A DNA stretch of 64,000 bases, taken from assembly GCA_019722365.1 (NCBI GenBank), contig JADFUC010002174.1, forward strand, positions 62,001 through 126,000, in the 5' to 3' direction. Position 1 is the stretch's first letter; each line of letters begins with the position of its first letter. The notes under the pieces were generated by a model that did not search any database, was not told where the DNA came from, and worked only from the letters and a program-made list of their open reading frames with translations. Of this stretch, positions 12,979-25,850 are shown in pieces. The position numbers were made by a program, and so were the translations under genes. The DNA comes from Lithospermum erythrorhizon (taxonomy: Eukaryota; Streptophyta; Magnoliopsida; Boraginales; Boraginaceae).

Positions 12979-15549
12979 TGAATTAAATAAGCGCGAAGGT
13001 GAGAATCATTATAATCCGAACACCGAGTCACGATCCGATGGGCGACTTCGGTTTAAAAACTACCGTTTTGTCAAAATTTGATTTCCATTAATATTCTCAA
13101 AATATGCGGTTTTAAAATTTTACAAATCCATTCGGATGATATGCAACCTTGACGCCCTTATATATACATATATCCCAAAAAGGCGTAATGCCACGAGCAA
13201 AGCTGGCTGTGAGTAAGTGCGTATTCAATTACACAAAATAGCTGCCCGGCCAGGCTCGAGTTTGAAAAGAAAAATACAACAATCAAAATCGGTTGACAAC
13301 GCATCAAAATAGGCTGTGAGGATCCTCGGCACGATGCTCGCTTTAGCCACCAAAGACAGAGCTCTCCAATGAAACTGCCGGTACCAGCTGGCACAATCGA
13401 CCTAGTGAATGAAATGCCGCCCGAGCCGAAGGGGTATGGCCAGGTGAAGCTTAGTGAGCAGCTTGCGGGGGTGAGCAACATCTGGGCAAGGCAGAACAAT
13501 ATTATAATGACATGAATAAATTACGTATATACTATATCGGACACCTAATAAAGTCATACAGATTCCAAAAGAAAGTCTCGGGGCGCCAACATGTCGAGAT
13601 ATAAATAGAAGAAGGTACCGATAAGGCAAACACCCTTAATGAAATCATAGAGAGACTTCGACAACGACTATAGCTACAATTAGAAATGCACTTGTATCTA
13701 CCAAATGTCTCGCGATATACCACCCTCCCAATGCGCATATACTCGATAAATACACTGCGGGGAATGGTCAAATTAATAACCTTTGGCTTATACCCGTATG
13801 AGCCCAGCATCCAACAAATGCCAGCCATGGTAATGATAGTCTGTAACTTCATTTATACCAAAGTATAAGGCCAACACGATAATGCGCATAGCAAAGTGAT
13901 AATGAATACCATTGCACATATGCAGTATAAGGCCAGCACTTGACAATCTTGGCAAAGTGATAATATAGATATAAAATAGCAACATAGAAGTATAAGGCCA
14001 ATCGCATCAATATCTGATGAGGAGAGTAAAAGCAACCTAATCATCCCTTGGCAGATTCGAATCACGATGCTGAGTAAAACCGGTCATACATAGCTCTAAC
14101 TTGACACCTGCCGATAACCAACTCTTTCTGCTCCCCAGGCAGCTATCAGCCTTGGCTAAAGCGTCTCCTTGTTGTCATCAAGCGCAACGCCCGACAAGGC
14201 CCGCAAACATACCAAAGTGCCGGCCGAGGCCACATAAATACAACGGTCACCGACAAGACCGCGAAATCGAAATATAAGTTGGGAGTTATTCGCACCTCGA
14301 AAATCTTAGCGCCAGCGAATATAATCACGCATGCATCATATCGCCGGCTCCTTTCAAATAAACCACACATGTCGTACAACCATTACATGTATACCATTCT
14401 CACGTAATCGTACCACGTAATAATACTACAGAACATGTATCTATTCACACATAATCATACTACAACGACATGTTCACATAATTTAAAACAGAAATGCACA
14501 TTAAGTAACACCGAGTGAGATGAAATGCTACTTCTATTTAAACACCACAAAACTTTTTGAGACACGTCTGTGATGCTTCTTAAGCTTTTCACGTCAGCCT
14601 TTAACAAAAACACCGGAAAGTAATATCGAGACCCTCTTACTACGATACGCGTTCTAGAAGGCAAACTCTTGAGTAGGCCCATTTCTAAAAGCGGTCTAAA
14701 TGACGGATAAAGCAATTAATAATCCGTCGGGCCAGAGCCAATCGTCTCCCGCTTCTGGGAATTCCACACTTATTATTTAACATTTGAAATCGACTTATAT
14801 AAATGAACTTTCTAATTAACCACCGAGTCCATAATTAACAAGCATACTCACGAAATATCGATTATAAGCTCGGCACAAATCACGCTTTTGACTAACTCCG
14901 CTTTAATCAAATTTTAAATCATCATTTAACACATGGCAGCTTAAACTGTGGGTCCCAAATGCCTCTACGCATTTTAAAGTCTTAGAAAAATATATCACCC
15001 GAAAGTCAGCTAAAACCTAAAAAGTGAAGCCTAAGCTATAACGTCTCGAGACAACCTCACAAATCATGAATTCATCAAACACATATCATCATTAATCCAT
15101 AACAGAACTAAGATTCATCATAAAATTAAGTCGTGAAGAAGTCGACGAAAGTCAATCCTCAAGTGACAAAACTCTATTTTCTTACCTCAGGTCGTAGGGA
15201 AAGGCGTTGGGAAGCACTTATGTCCAGTCGATGATCTTTATATCGCGACAAAGTGAAGAAATGGAAGAAAAAAATTTGGGTTTGCTCATAGGGGTCTCGG
15301 CGAAAATGGTGAGGAATAGAGAGATATTTGTGATTTTGATATTAAGGATGGAAGATGTGAAACTTATTTCTTAAGTCTTGAAAAACGGCATGAGTTTGTG
15401 CCAGGAATCAACTGTCAGTTATCCCGAGCAGTAACGTCTAGCAACTTTCAATTGTCCCGGTATTACTACTAAATTATAAATGTGATTCGGCTCAAATAAA
15501 TTTTACAAATTAATATTATTATCGAAATTAACGAGCAGGTTATTATAAT
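12979..15549 (-). repeat. 3' LTR of the gypsy element
   Basis: Direct repeat of 20276-22848: shared landmarks include GGTGAGAATCATT at 12998, ATTTGATTTCCATTAATATT near 13078, GGCTGTGAGGATCCTC near 13312, sub-repeats at 13859-14000, and the outer end near 15540 (CAGGTTATTATA). It is the 3' LTR because the element lies on the minus strand. The AGTATAAGGCC sub-repeats inside it have a period of about 63-67 bases. Confidence 0.8.
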
Positions 15550-15639
15550 CTACCGTCACAATAAAATTTTAACCTCGAAATTTAACAACCCCAAACGACC
15601 AAGAAGAAACGATATAACACAAAATCAAAAATCATACAA

Positions 15640-18600
15640 AATAAAAGCAAATGCCAACTAAATGCTCCTCGAAGAGCTGCGGAGTAATAGTTCACCATCA
15701 CCGTCCGCGTTCCCGAGTCACTGCTTTTACGATTCGCTCCGGGACTTTAGTAAGGCGGCTACGCTTGCTCCTCGAATCCGCCTGCTCGGTCCAAAATTTC
15801 CACCGGTGCCGCCAGCGTGAGGTCCTCACCAGGCTCGCGGAGGTGAGCTAAGAATATGCGGCTAAATGGGGGGATATACTTGCCGAAGCGGGATACATGG
15901 AACACGTTATGAATCTATCGAGCTTCGGAGGCAACGTCGGCAGATAAGCCCAGGCCTTGACTCTCCCAAAGGATCTCAGATGGTCCGATACTTGAGGATT
16001 GACTTCCACTCTCCCAAACCCTTTGTCCCAGCTCCGCTCCTTGGGGATGCCACCAGGGCTTGATCGCCGACACAGGCTTAATGAAGTCTCTTTTCTGCGA
16101 TGATATGCATATTTAACTTGCTATCTGAGGCGTCCTCGAGATCTTCTTGAATCGGCTTTGATCATTCTCTTGAACTCTCGACCCGACTCAGAAAACCGTC
16201 GGCTCCATATACTTACCGTTTCAGCCATTTGGAGTGCGCCTCGCCATCTGATGCACCAAGGTGCCGTCTCGATACTAGCATGGAAGGCACATTGTGTAGG
16301 GCGGTATCTTGGGTAGCTCGTCATCTGATTCAGTTCGAGCTTATGGCTTGAGAACATATCACTCCCGTGTCGTATCGTCTCGGATTGCCCGTCGATGCGG
16401 GGATGAAAAAGATATACTGGCTTCTCTTTCTGTAGTCCCCGGTGCCTCTAAAACCCCTCGAAAACCTCGAAGTGAATCGCGTCGAGGTCGAAATGTCGAC
16501 ACGGAACCCCGTACTGACACCATTATCAGTCCCATAGATGCTTATTTAGTCTTTTAGGCCCGTACGTGAATCGATGGGTGAGGAAATGAGCCGACCGATA
16601 ACTTTATCCTGATCGCCCGAGATCCGTCGTGTCGCCTCGATGTCTGAAGCCCAGAGCCACGAAGTCATGGTGATATTCTCCGTGTCGCTCCGGGGCAGGA
16701 AGAGTACATGATAAACCCTTGAGGATGTACATGCTCGGCGCCCGCTCAGCGACAAACCCGGCTTGCCGACACAAGTGCGATCTACCTGCCGTCACGGCCC
16801 GCGATACGTGAAGCCTCGAATCACGATTTTGTCTTTGTCTTTAGAGATTGTCTCGCAGTATAGGAGTATTATGGGCCTCAAGATCTCCATACCAATTTAA
16901 ATGCGAGATACGATGTACTTGATCGCCGTTCGTCGCCAGTCCGCGTTTCTGCGTATTTGTGAAATATGATCAGGCGTTTCTCAGCGTCTATTTGCCGATA
17001 ACTGCGATGCAAATGCATCTTTGCTGATTCTAGATTAGATCATGGCCTTTGGTCGGGGCACTGCATATGGTGAAAATCTTGATGCATTACTGACATCAAA
17101 TCGACTCACTTGTTGTTTAAATACCTGCAATGGATCCTTTGATTTACCGCTACACTGTGTGTCGACTCTACTTCGTTTGCGCTGCAGATTGGTACTTTCG
17201 ATAGTCAAGTCATCCTTTGATGAACTCCGTCCGCCTCCATTTGCCTCGAATTCGTCTACCAACGTCAATTTCAAACTCTTATGATCGGTAAATCGGCATT
17301 TAACCCACATCTGAGATAATTAATGCCATGATTTCAATATGAAAACTATCGCCCATTGGTTCAGATCATGGGTCGGATAGTTATACCGTGATTCTTGGTG
17401 TGGGAAGCATAGGCAATCACGCCCGTTACCAGCGTCAAAAGCGCGCCCCAGGCCACGATGCGGCTCCATTTATAAATCACGTAGCCACCGGGGCAATTGG
17501 TATACCATTATAGCTGGAGCCACTCTTTTCCGCTTTAATACCACTGAACTAGTCACCGCGTCGTCATCCCGAATAAAGCGGAACCCACTACGGTCAGCAC
17601 AGTCGATGGCGTCGCCCGACGAAAGAAAAAGTCCTTGATGAATCTCGCGTAATAATCGGTGGCTTGAAACTCACAGCTTTCCGATTAACAGGTAGGGCGG
17701 CTCCCAGTGTTCACGGCCTCCGCCCCGTGGATCGGCTTACAAATACCAGAAATCCACAGAGACCTAGGAGTGCGCTTCTTGACCCGAACTCCACATTTAT
17801 AAAACTTGGCATACAAGCGGTCTTTGTCTCGAGTCCTGGCCTTGTCTATGATGTCTGCTTATGTTCCTCACTCCTGCAGGAATATATAGGGAATATCGTC
17901 AATGAGGTACAGCTACAAACTTCGTCTAAATATAAAACACACAGTTAAATCAAATCCGCAAAGGCCGCCGGTGCGTTCGTCGATCGAATGGCGTCCTTTA
18001 TAAACTCACTTAATGTCCATGCGCAGGGTCGGGCTTCGATTTGAATATCCCTCCCACTTTGATCCTCGGCCCGATGATAACCCGGACCTTAAATCAATCT
18101 TCGAAACACTTGGCATCCTTGGTGATTAAACAAATCGACAGTGCAGACGGGTATCGGTTAATGGTCAACTTTATTCAAGCGCACATGGTCGATCGCAGCG
18201 ACCTCGTCGAACCGTCCTTGCTTTTCACAAATAAAGCGGGTGTACCACGGGAGATACACTCGATTACGATGAATCCTTTCTCCGTGACTCACTGTAATTG
18301 GTCCGCGATTCACGTAACTTCATTTGGAGCCATCCGGTGCAATGAAGAAATTGGTACCGTGCAGGAATAACCTCGATATGATTCGATCTCCTACAAAGTC
18401 ACTTGTAAGTCGTAGGAAAATATCGTGAACTCTCACAACGCCCGCCCGCGTCCACTGTCGCCTGCTTACCTATTCAAATCAATCGCGTACCCAGACCCAG
18501 TACACCCTTTACGGAATCGACCTCGTAGCCTCGAAGTCGCGTCTGAGGCTTCGGCAAAATCTTTACGTCTCACCTGTCCGGATATCTGGTCTCGAACCCC

Positions 18601-20000
18601 GCAGTAATCTCCTTGCGATGACAATCGATAACGGCATGATGTTTCCCCGGCCCGATCCATTACGAAGATAAAGGTCCAAAATGGAAAACGAATGGAAGTA
18701 AATCGACAGGCAACCAGCCCGTAGCATCTGAGCAAAAGGGCAGTCTCTATCTGAAGTCTAAGCCTTGATCGACCTCGCTGCGGGTGTCAAATCTCGAAAT
18801 TAAAGATAGGCAAGGCACCGCTGAAACATCTTGATAAGAGCGGAATAAAACTTCGAGGAAACAAAGAATCGTATGACGGGGTAAGCAACCTTTAGCACCG
18901 ATATCGCACAGGGAATAATGTACAGCGCTCTGAGGGAGTATCACGTACTCACGATGAATACTTGGCATGAATCGCTTCGACAACTCATTCGATACTGCTT
19001 ACCATTAAGCGGCTCCCTACAGGTCTCGATTCGTATCCAGGCACTCACGACGTAACTCTGCCGCGCATTCACGATGCCACTGCAGCGTGAGGCCAGTCTT
19101 GAAGTACTAAGCGCTCCCGCCTACTGAAAAGGTAAGGCGATCCTTCGCGAGATAATCACATTCGCGTCGATAAATGTGACCCTTTCTCGTGATCATAGCA
19201 TGTATTTGTCGACCCTTGGTAGCAGCGGATACTGGACCCCGGAAGGCAATGCGGACCCCGCCCGGATGTGACTCGCGTGAAGAAGGGCGGTGGAATAACT
19301 TTCGAGTGACTAGGAACGCTGAAATAACTCTGCCGGGCGGCTACCAGTCGGGTCCTCCTGCAAACTTCACAGAGGTAGTAGGCTTTACCCGGGCTGAAAG
19401 TCTCAGTCGAATCCTCACCGATCGGCCGCCTGCAGGCTACGCGCTAACTCCATTTCCATGCCGGGCTGCATTCACCATGGCGTAAACTTGTAAAAACCAT
19501 CGGTGAGATGCAGTGGCGTATCTCCAGCGTCGGCTTCTTCCCTGAACTAGTGATCCTGCTGCGCCTGCCGGGATAAGCGTCGAGGAAGTAGTGGAAGCAC
19601 GTATCCTTTGAAGCTGTCGCTCGTACTCGCCAGGCCTCGAACCTGCGTTAAGCGAAATCAGCTACTACTAAAGTGTGGGTCTCGAGCAATAATTCTCCGG
19701 GAAGAGCTGACAAATGGCTCGAGGGAAACATGAACTCCCTACCACTGGTCCAGCCTTTCGGAGTTCTCCCGCGGATCCACGGGAACTCGTGAAGTCATAA
19801 GTAGCGGAAACTTATTTCATCTAGCCCTTGATCCCCGTCGGCTCAAAAATGGACTTCGTGTCACGGATGAGCTCAATAGCTTGCTATGGCGAATCCAGGA
19901 AACTTCGGAGGATCATTTGGCTTGATCCAGCAAACACTCACGGAATTCGACCTCTGTTCTTCGGCCGCTTTGAGCATTAGCCTTCTCTCTCCAGTCTGCT
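15640..20000 (-). pseudogene. Broken gag-pol of the Tekay-like element
   Basis: Minus-strand fragments in several frames match gypsy polyprotein landmarks. Gag: KFPGF and TKSIFEPTGIK near 19780-19920. RT: VKSKDG near 18220, NAPAAF near 17970, SEEHK near 17860. RNase H: FTDHKSLK and DDLTIE near 17200-17310. Integrase: CRQAGFVAERAPSMY near 16750, GEYHHDF near 16680 and SIETAP near 16270, then a chromodomain-linker-like PVEILDR near 15800. Stops and frameshifts separate nearly every block, so no working protein is encoded. Base composition is visibly GC-richer than the flanks. The short ATG-started frames on either strand here are by-products of this decay, not genes. Confidence 0.85.
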
Positions 20001-20260
20001 CTCGCCAGCATCTTCGGAAAATGGACCTCGGACCTATTTAGTCAGCAGCTATCTTCATCAGCAGTATACCACTACAGTGAAACTTTCCTGCGGGCTGCCG
20101 CAGCCTCACCATTTCTACCCTTCGCGTACTACGGGTGGCGTCACCAGCGGTCTACGCAGCAAAAGAAAAAGACTCGGACTTTTACAAAGACACGGCTATG
20201 ACGACTCAAAGAAAGCAGTCGGCCATGACAGCGCGAGATAACCCAGTGTCCCGAAACCTA

Positions 20261-20272
20261 GCTACGATACCA
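20261..20272 (-). other. Primer-binding site of the gypsy element (initiator Met tRNA type)
   Basis: On the minus strand the site reads TGGTATCGTAGC, matching the common plant PBS TGGTATCAGAGC at 10 of 12 positions. It lies three bases inside the 5' LTR edge at 20276, the normal spacing. It proves the element's orientation and which LTR is the 5' one. Confidence 0.85.
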
Positions 20273-20275
20273 AAT

Positions 20276-22848
20276 TGCTTAGCGACCGGTGAGAATCATT
20301 GTCCCTAAGAACACGAGAATCACAAATCCGATGGGCGACTCGGTTTAAAAACTACTCGTTTTCGTCAAAATTTGATTTCCATTAATATTCTCAAAATAAT
20401 AACAATTTTAAAGTCCACAAAATCCGTCGGTGATATACAACAACAGCCATATATATATAACATATCCCAAAGCGATAATGCCGGCGAGGCTATTTGAAGT
20501 AAATGCGTATTCAGTACAAAACAACTACCCGTAAAGGCTAAAAGGTTGAAAGGAGAAAATACAACAATGAAATCGGTTGGCAATAGCATCAAAATGAGGC
20601 TGTGAATCACCGGCCGCCCCGATCTTTCGCTTTAGCCACTCGAGACAAAGGCTCTCCAGCGACCTGCCGAACATTTGCCGCTGTCGGCCAGTAAAATGAA
20701 ATGCGCCCCGAGCCGAAGAGTGTAAGCCCATGACTTAGTGAACACTTAAAGCAGGGGGGTGAAGCACATGCAGGCAAGACGGACAATATTATAATAACTG
20801 ACATGAATAAATTAAGTGTATATATATATATATCGAGACTACCTAATAAAGTCATCTGATAAGATTCGAAGGTGCCGAGGGCATAACGTGTCAAGATATA
20901 ATAGAAGGTCTCAAATAAGGCACCTGGCTTGTGAGAATGAAATCACTTAGAGACTTCAGCAAGCGACTTCTCTTCTAGTCATGCCTTCTATCTTTCATAT
21001 CTCACTTGATATACCGCCTCAATGGCATATACTCGATCCATAGTCTACTGAGGAATGGATCGTCGCTAATAATCGCTGCGCTTATACGTGTATAGGCAGC
21101 GTCAACGATGCCCGTAGCAAAGTGAAAATAGATCTCATGTTGCCTTTATGCAAAGTATAAGGCGGCGCTGACAATGCACATAGCGTAGTGATAATAGATC
21201 TACAGCTGGCGTATACCCGGTATAAGGCAGCATGACAATGCTGTAGCAAAAGTGATAATAGATCTTCGGTGCGCTTATACCGAAGTATAAGGCGATCGCG
21301 TCACTTTATTTTAATCATCCCGACGCGAGGTCAAATCGATACTGAAGTCACCGAAAGTAAATACGTAACTCACAACGAAAACCTACCGATAACGGCTACT
21401 CGCTCCCCGAGCAATATCCAAGCGCGGCTAAAACATCTTACGTCGTAAATCAAAAGCCTTGACGCCGACAAGGCCTGAAACATACGAAAGTCTTGAAATG
21501 AGGCCGCGAAGCCTCTGGCGTGCCGAAGCCAGAGGCCACATCATCCAAGAAATATAAGTTTAGATTCGAGCTATTAATTTTACCTCGAAATCTTGACGCC
21601 GCTTGAGAATATATTCACGTAATCATATCATTATAGCTCGCTTCAAATAAACCGCTACATAATCATTACAACCGTTACATGTATACCGTTCTCACATAAT
21701 CATACCACGTAATAATGCACAAGAGCATGTATACTATTCACACGTAATAAATACTTCTGGCGACATGTTCCACCAGCGATTTAAAGTAATGCGTAAAATG
21801 CGCCGTGAGATAAATGCTTTCGCCTCTGCTTTAGCTACCACAAAAACTTTTCGAGGACCTGTCGCGGTAGCGCCGCTCGCGTCAGCGCCTGCGCAAAACA
21901 CCTGAAAGTAATATCGAGACTCTTCACGATACTGCGTTACAGAAGGCAGCTAAACTCTTAGTGGAACTATTTCTAAGCGGTCTAAAATAGCGGATAAAAC
22001 AAGCAATTAATAATCCCGTCGGACCTGACCGTCGATCTCCCGGCCCCAAATTCCACATGACTATTTTAACATTTCAAATCGAAACACATAAGTAGTTACA
22101 ATTAACCACTCGAATCCGTAATTAACAACACACTACTCCAAAATATGGAATTACTCTTTCGACTTACAAATCCATTTTATTAAGCTCGCTGTCGATTTAA
22201 ATCATCATTTTAACATCGCAACAACAGCAATAAAGTCCCGATATAACCTCACCTGCATTTAAAGTCTTAGAAAATATCACCCAGAAAGTCAACTAAAACC
22301 TAAAAGTCAACTTTAACTATAACATCCTCAAACAACCTCTAAATAATAGATTCATCACTTATATACATCACATAGCATCCATAGCCAAACTAAGATTCAT
22401 CGTAAAATTAAGTCGTGTAAAAAGTCAACCAAAGTCAACTCTCAAAATCAACCCAAAACTACTGTTTTACCTCAAATTCGTAGGAAGACTTTGGGGCCTT
22501 AACAATCAACTCGAGGATCTTTATATGCAACAAAGTGAAAATGGGAAGAAAAAATTTGAGTTTTCTTCATGGGGGTCTCGGCCGAAAATGGTGAGGAAGG
22601 AGAGAGAGAGATATTTGTGATTTTATGATAAGGATGGAAGATGTGAAACTTAGCTCTTAAGTCTTGAAAAAACCGCGCATGAGTTTGTTTTTTAGAATCA
22701 ATAGAATCGAGTTATCCCCGAGCAGCTTATGATCTAGCTTAACTTTCAATTGTCCCCATTTATTACTACTAAATTATAAATGTGATTGACTCAAATAAAT
22801 TTTCACAATTAATATTATTATCGAAATTAGCAAGGCAGGGTTATTACA
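20276..22848 (-). repeat. 5' LTR of the gypsy element
   Basis: Outer end at 22848 (plus-strand GGGTTATTACA, i.e. TGTAATAACCC on the element strand); inner end next to the PBS. It contains sub-repeats of about 60-66 bases at 21086-21300 (motif GTATAAGGC with GATAATAGATC), repeated GTCAAC motifs near 22280-22445, and a short (TA)n run near 20819-20832. The pair at 12979-15549 has the same order of landmarks. Confidence 0.8.
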
Positions 22849-24873
22849 TCCAAGTTGTAAACTTGAGATCTGACCAATAGTAAGAATCATACGTCTTGAT
22901 ATTTTGATTGAAATAAAAAAGGGGTCAAGAGTGAAGATGAACCTTGAGTTCCTTAAAGGTTAGTGGGAGCACAACTGCACATAATGTTTTACACATTGAG
23001 TACTAAATGAATCCTCATACAACCTTGAAAGGTATGGTACTGAATTGATTCTTGTACATTTGTGAGTCCGATTAGATATAAGTAACATATGCTATATTAA
23101 ATATAAGTTTCAATGACATTTGCTTGTTAAGCTATAATGCATCATGAAACTTGAGGTGAATAAAATCTATGATAGATTAAATTCTATGATAGACAGATTC
23201 TCTTATTGACAAGACAACTCTCTATTAGAGGTCCGTTCCCACAAGTAAGGACCTCACGTGATTGAGAGTGGTTGGAATCTATTACATGGTAATATGATTC
23301 ACCGTATGCCATGTCAGGATCATGTGTTCTACATCACGACCATGACATATCACAATTCCTAGGAATTGTGGGGTTTTACTAAAGGTATTCACGCGGATTC
23401 GAAATACGCTTTGTAGTAACTTTAAGAGAATATAGGTAACTATGGTTCGAAGGAATAGATCAGACGAAGAGTAAACTAAAGAAGTTTGAACTCAGTATTA
23501 GAACTTTACCAGTCAATTTGTATTGTTGGTAATGTTATTAAAGAATATGCATTTAATAAGATATGTATTTTAACACATTGCACCGCTTGTAAATCCTGCC
23601 CAACGATAACTGAGAAATGGCTAACTGCCATAAAATCTGAAATAGTCTCTTTATATATACCAAAACTTTAGATTTTGTCCTTATTACACTTAATCAGTTC
23701 ACCAATCATTGTGAATGGGTATTCGGTAAGAACTGCATGCATTGCAGAATGCCCACATTTTCAAAGCTGTGCCTCGTGGGTGCCAAGGCTTGAAACCCAT
23801 CTTGTCCACAATCAGATATGACTATATAAGAATAAGAAGCCATCATGATTCCATGGTCGGTAGACCGAGCAAATGGACGTGAAAGACTACTTGTAAGTAG
23901 CTTTCTAGCTAAGTACGATCAGAATCATCGCCTTCTCCTCCGGGCTTACGTCCAAAGAACCTAAGAGATTCATGCAAGCTTAAGTATCCACTGTGGACTC
24001 GGAAAGCAAAGATTCTGAATTCATATATTCTTCTGATTGAATCAAAGTTTGATTTCCACGTGACTGGAAAGAGGAAACCGAATCACGCAAGATTCAAGCT
24101 TCATTTAGCTTTACGGAATAAGTTAAGAAATTGATCGAACAAGGTATTCTGTTTATAATCGATTGTTAACTACAATATATGAAATTTAATTCATTCATGT
24201 AGTCATTTTATTGTTTTGCCATGGTTGAAATAATAAATCTCAAGGCAAGTCCGAAGCTTCTAGAAAGTAACTCACAAGGCTGACAAGAGAACCTCTTTAA
24301 GTCTAGAAACTTTAGATAGCCATTTTTCCGTGGTCAAATGCTAATGGTTTTCGAAACCAAGATTTGACGACCAACATACGATTGATTGATGATTAATTTT
24401 CTTGATCACGAGATTGTAAGTCAAATCCATCTTATGGACCGTTAGTTTGTATAACCGAGGAGTCGACATTGCCGCAAAATCAAGGTGGTGCCATAAGGGC
24501 ATCCGTGTCCTATGAATTTTGCTTAACCGTCAAGTTTAAGCATCTTAATCTCGCTTATAACTATCTATGTTATATGAAGGCAGGTTGACTATGTCAAATC
24601 TATTCCGCCTGGGATCATAATGACATATGTTAGGCGACGTAGTAAAGATAACAAGATGTCATATATTATGTGACGGTCCATCCTCGATATGTATTTAGAT
24701 CTCAGCTTCTGAGACCACAATACATGCCAAGACCAAGTCAAGGTTTGGCTTATCAAGATGTTCATAGTTCGAGTAAAGAAAGTCGTGGATGTTTCACCAT
24801 TACTTATGGTTACCAGGACTGTAGATCATGGTAGAGCAGTTAATCAGAAAGAATCGCCCGCGGTACGCTGGGG
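22849..24873 (+). pseudogene. Ty1-copia internal region, copy 2, right part (RT to RNase H remnant)
   Basis: Plus-strand copia pol remains in order: EKWLTAIKSEIVSLY (RT start) near 23612, CEWVFGKN near 23711, VDYVKSIPPG near 24587, and SKESRGCF then CRSW near 24777-24830, which resembles the RNase H STSG...SW segment. The frame is lost between blocks. Pol stops shortly after the SW motif and the next LTR begins at 24874, so the RNase H C-terminus is absent, as in copy 1. The last bases before the LTR (GCTGGGG) look like a degenerate polypurine tract. Confidence 0.6.
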
Positions 24874-25850
24874 TATCGGAAATCAATAGTTATCAGTTCT
24901 ACTTATTATGCCCATCAGGATAATTGTTGTAACAATTCATTTACTAGTTTGTTAACGTGATTTGCTAAACGGAACATTCAATCAAGCGTGAATCAGAATA
25001 CTAGTCGGTTCTCACGACAATACCAGAGTTATGCGATTGCGATCCCATGTATAATCGTTATAATAATATTAATGGTCTACTATATTATACTGGCCAAGTA
25101 TTATTCTACTGTAAGGTTACACACATATAAAGGATTTGCTTGAGTTATATTTCATGTACGTAAATAAAAACACTACTTGCTAAATCGGTTTAATCAACTA
25201 TTCTAATCGGAATTTTACATCGATAATGTAAAATATAAATTGGATAAAACCGTAACTCAATTAACTACCACTTTTAATTAATTTATCAATACCGAACTCG
25301 CTAGTAACTCTGTTATTACTTATTAATAACTGTTAGTGTTTGAATTTAGTTAACGATTTAATTAAATTAAACTATTCTATTTCATTAACTAAACAAAGTT
25401 GGGTTATCGGTTTGACCTTGAGATTTCTATATGCTAAAGTGCTTATTAGGTTTTCTATCACATATAAAAACCTAAAACCTCAGAAGGTTTTTTTGGCTCC
25501 TCCTCATGGAGAGCCGCCAGATCAATGTCGCGAAAAGAACTGACCAAGGCTTTGATTTAATCATCCACCCCCGCGTTTCTAACGTAATCTGCACCGGATT
25601 CAACCTCTCGTGATGAACCAACTATTCGGATCTAAAATATATAATTAAAGCGGGTCCCTCGCTTATACGCCAGCAATCGAATCCAAACGAGGCTTCATGA
25701 AAGTCATTGGTGATTTATTTCCGCTGTAATCGTAAGTATTCTTACTTTTATATATTGTAATATATTATTTGGGGACCGAAATATATACCAAAGAGGTCCT
25801 ATTTATATGTTTAATTAATTTTATTCAAATTATGCATGAAATTTCTTTAA
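24874..25850 (+). repeat. Ty1-copia-type LTR, copy 3 (closest to copy 1)
   Basis: Starts TATCGGAAATCAATAG and follows copy 1 closely (shared TAATGTAAAATATAAATTG, TTATTAATAACT, ATTGGTGATTTATTT and TATTCTTACTTTTA). The match fades near 25850, about 975 bases in. The GC-rich island seen at +1.58 kb in copies 1 and 2 is absent, so this copy is truncated or its 3' part has been replaced. Confidence 0.7.

Larger units (their letters stand above)
12979..22848 (-). mobile_element. Tekay/Del-like Ty3-gypsy chromovirus, complete but decayed
   Basis: A 9.9-kb element with two direct LTRs of about 2.57 kb (12979-15549 and 20276-22848). Read on the minus strand, the 5' LTR starts TGTAATAACCC, a typical chromovirus terminus. 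A primer-binding site for initiator Met tRNA lies next to it, followed by remnants of gag, RT, RNase H, integrase and a chromodomain-like tail in the order gag-RT-RH-INT-CHD. Every domain has stops and frameshifts, so it is dead. It sits inside an older Ty1-copia copy. The LTRs differ by many substitutions and small indels, indicating an old insertion. No target-site duplication could be confirmed. Confidence 0.85.

Noticed and set aside
13158..14379. Several 65-113 codon minus-strand frames
   Set aside because: All fall within the 3' LTR of the gypsy element; the equivalent frames are not kept in the other LTR.
15651..16557. Plus-strand frames of 65-82 codons
   Set aside because: They are shadows of the broken minus-strand integrase and chromodomain region.
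12970..22860. Target-site duplication of the gypsy element
   Set aside because: The 5-base words next to the apparent ends do not match, probably because the ends are eroded, so none is claimed.
23220..23290. Segment read at first as the copia RNase H end (DPLTKG-like)
   Set aside because: The RT start lies downstream near 23612, so an RNase H end here would be out of order; the similarity was too weak.
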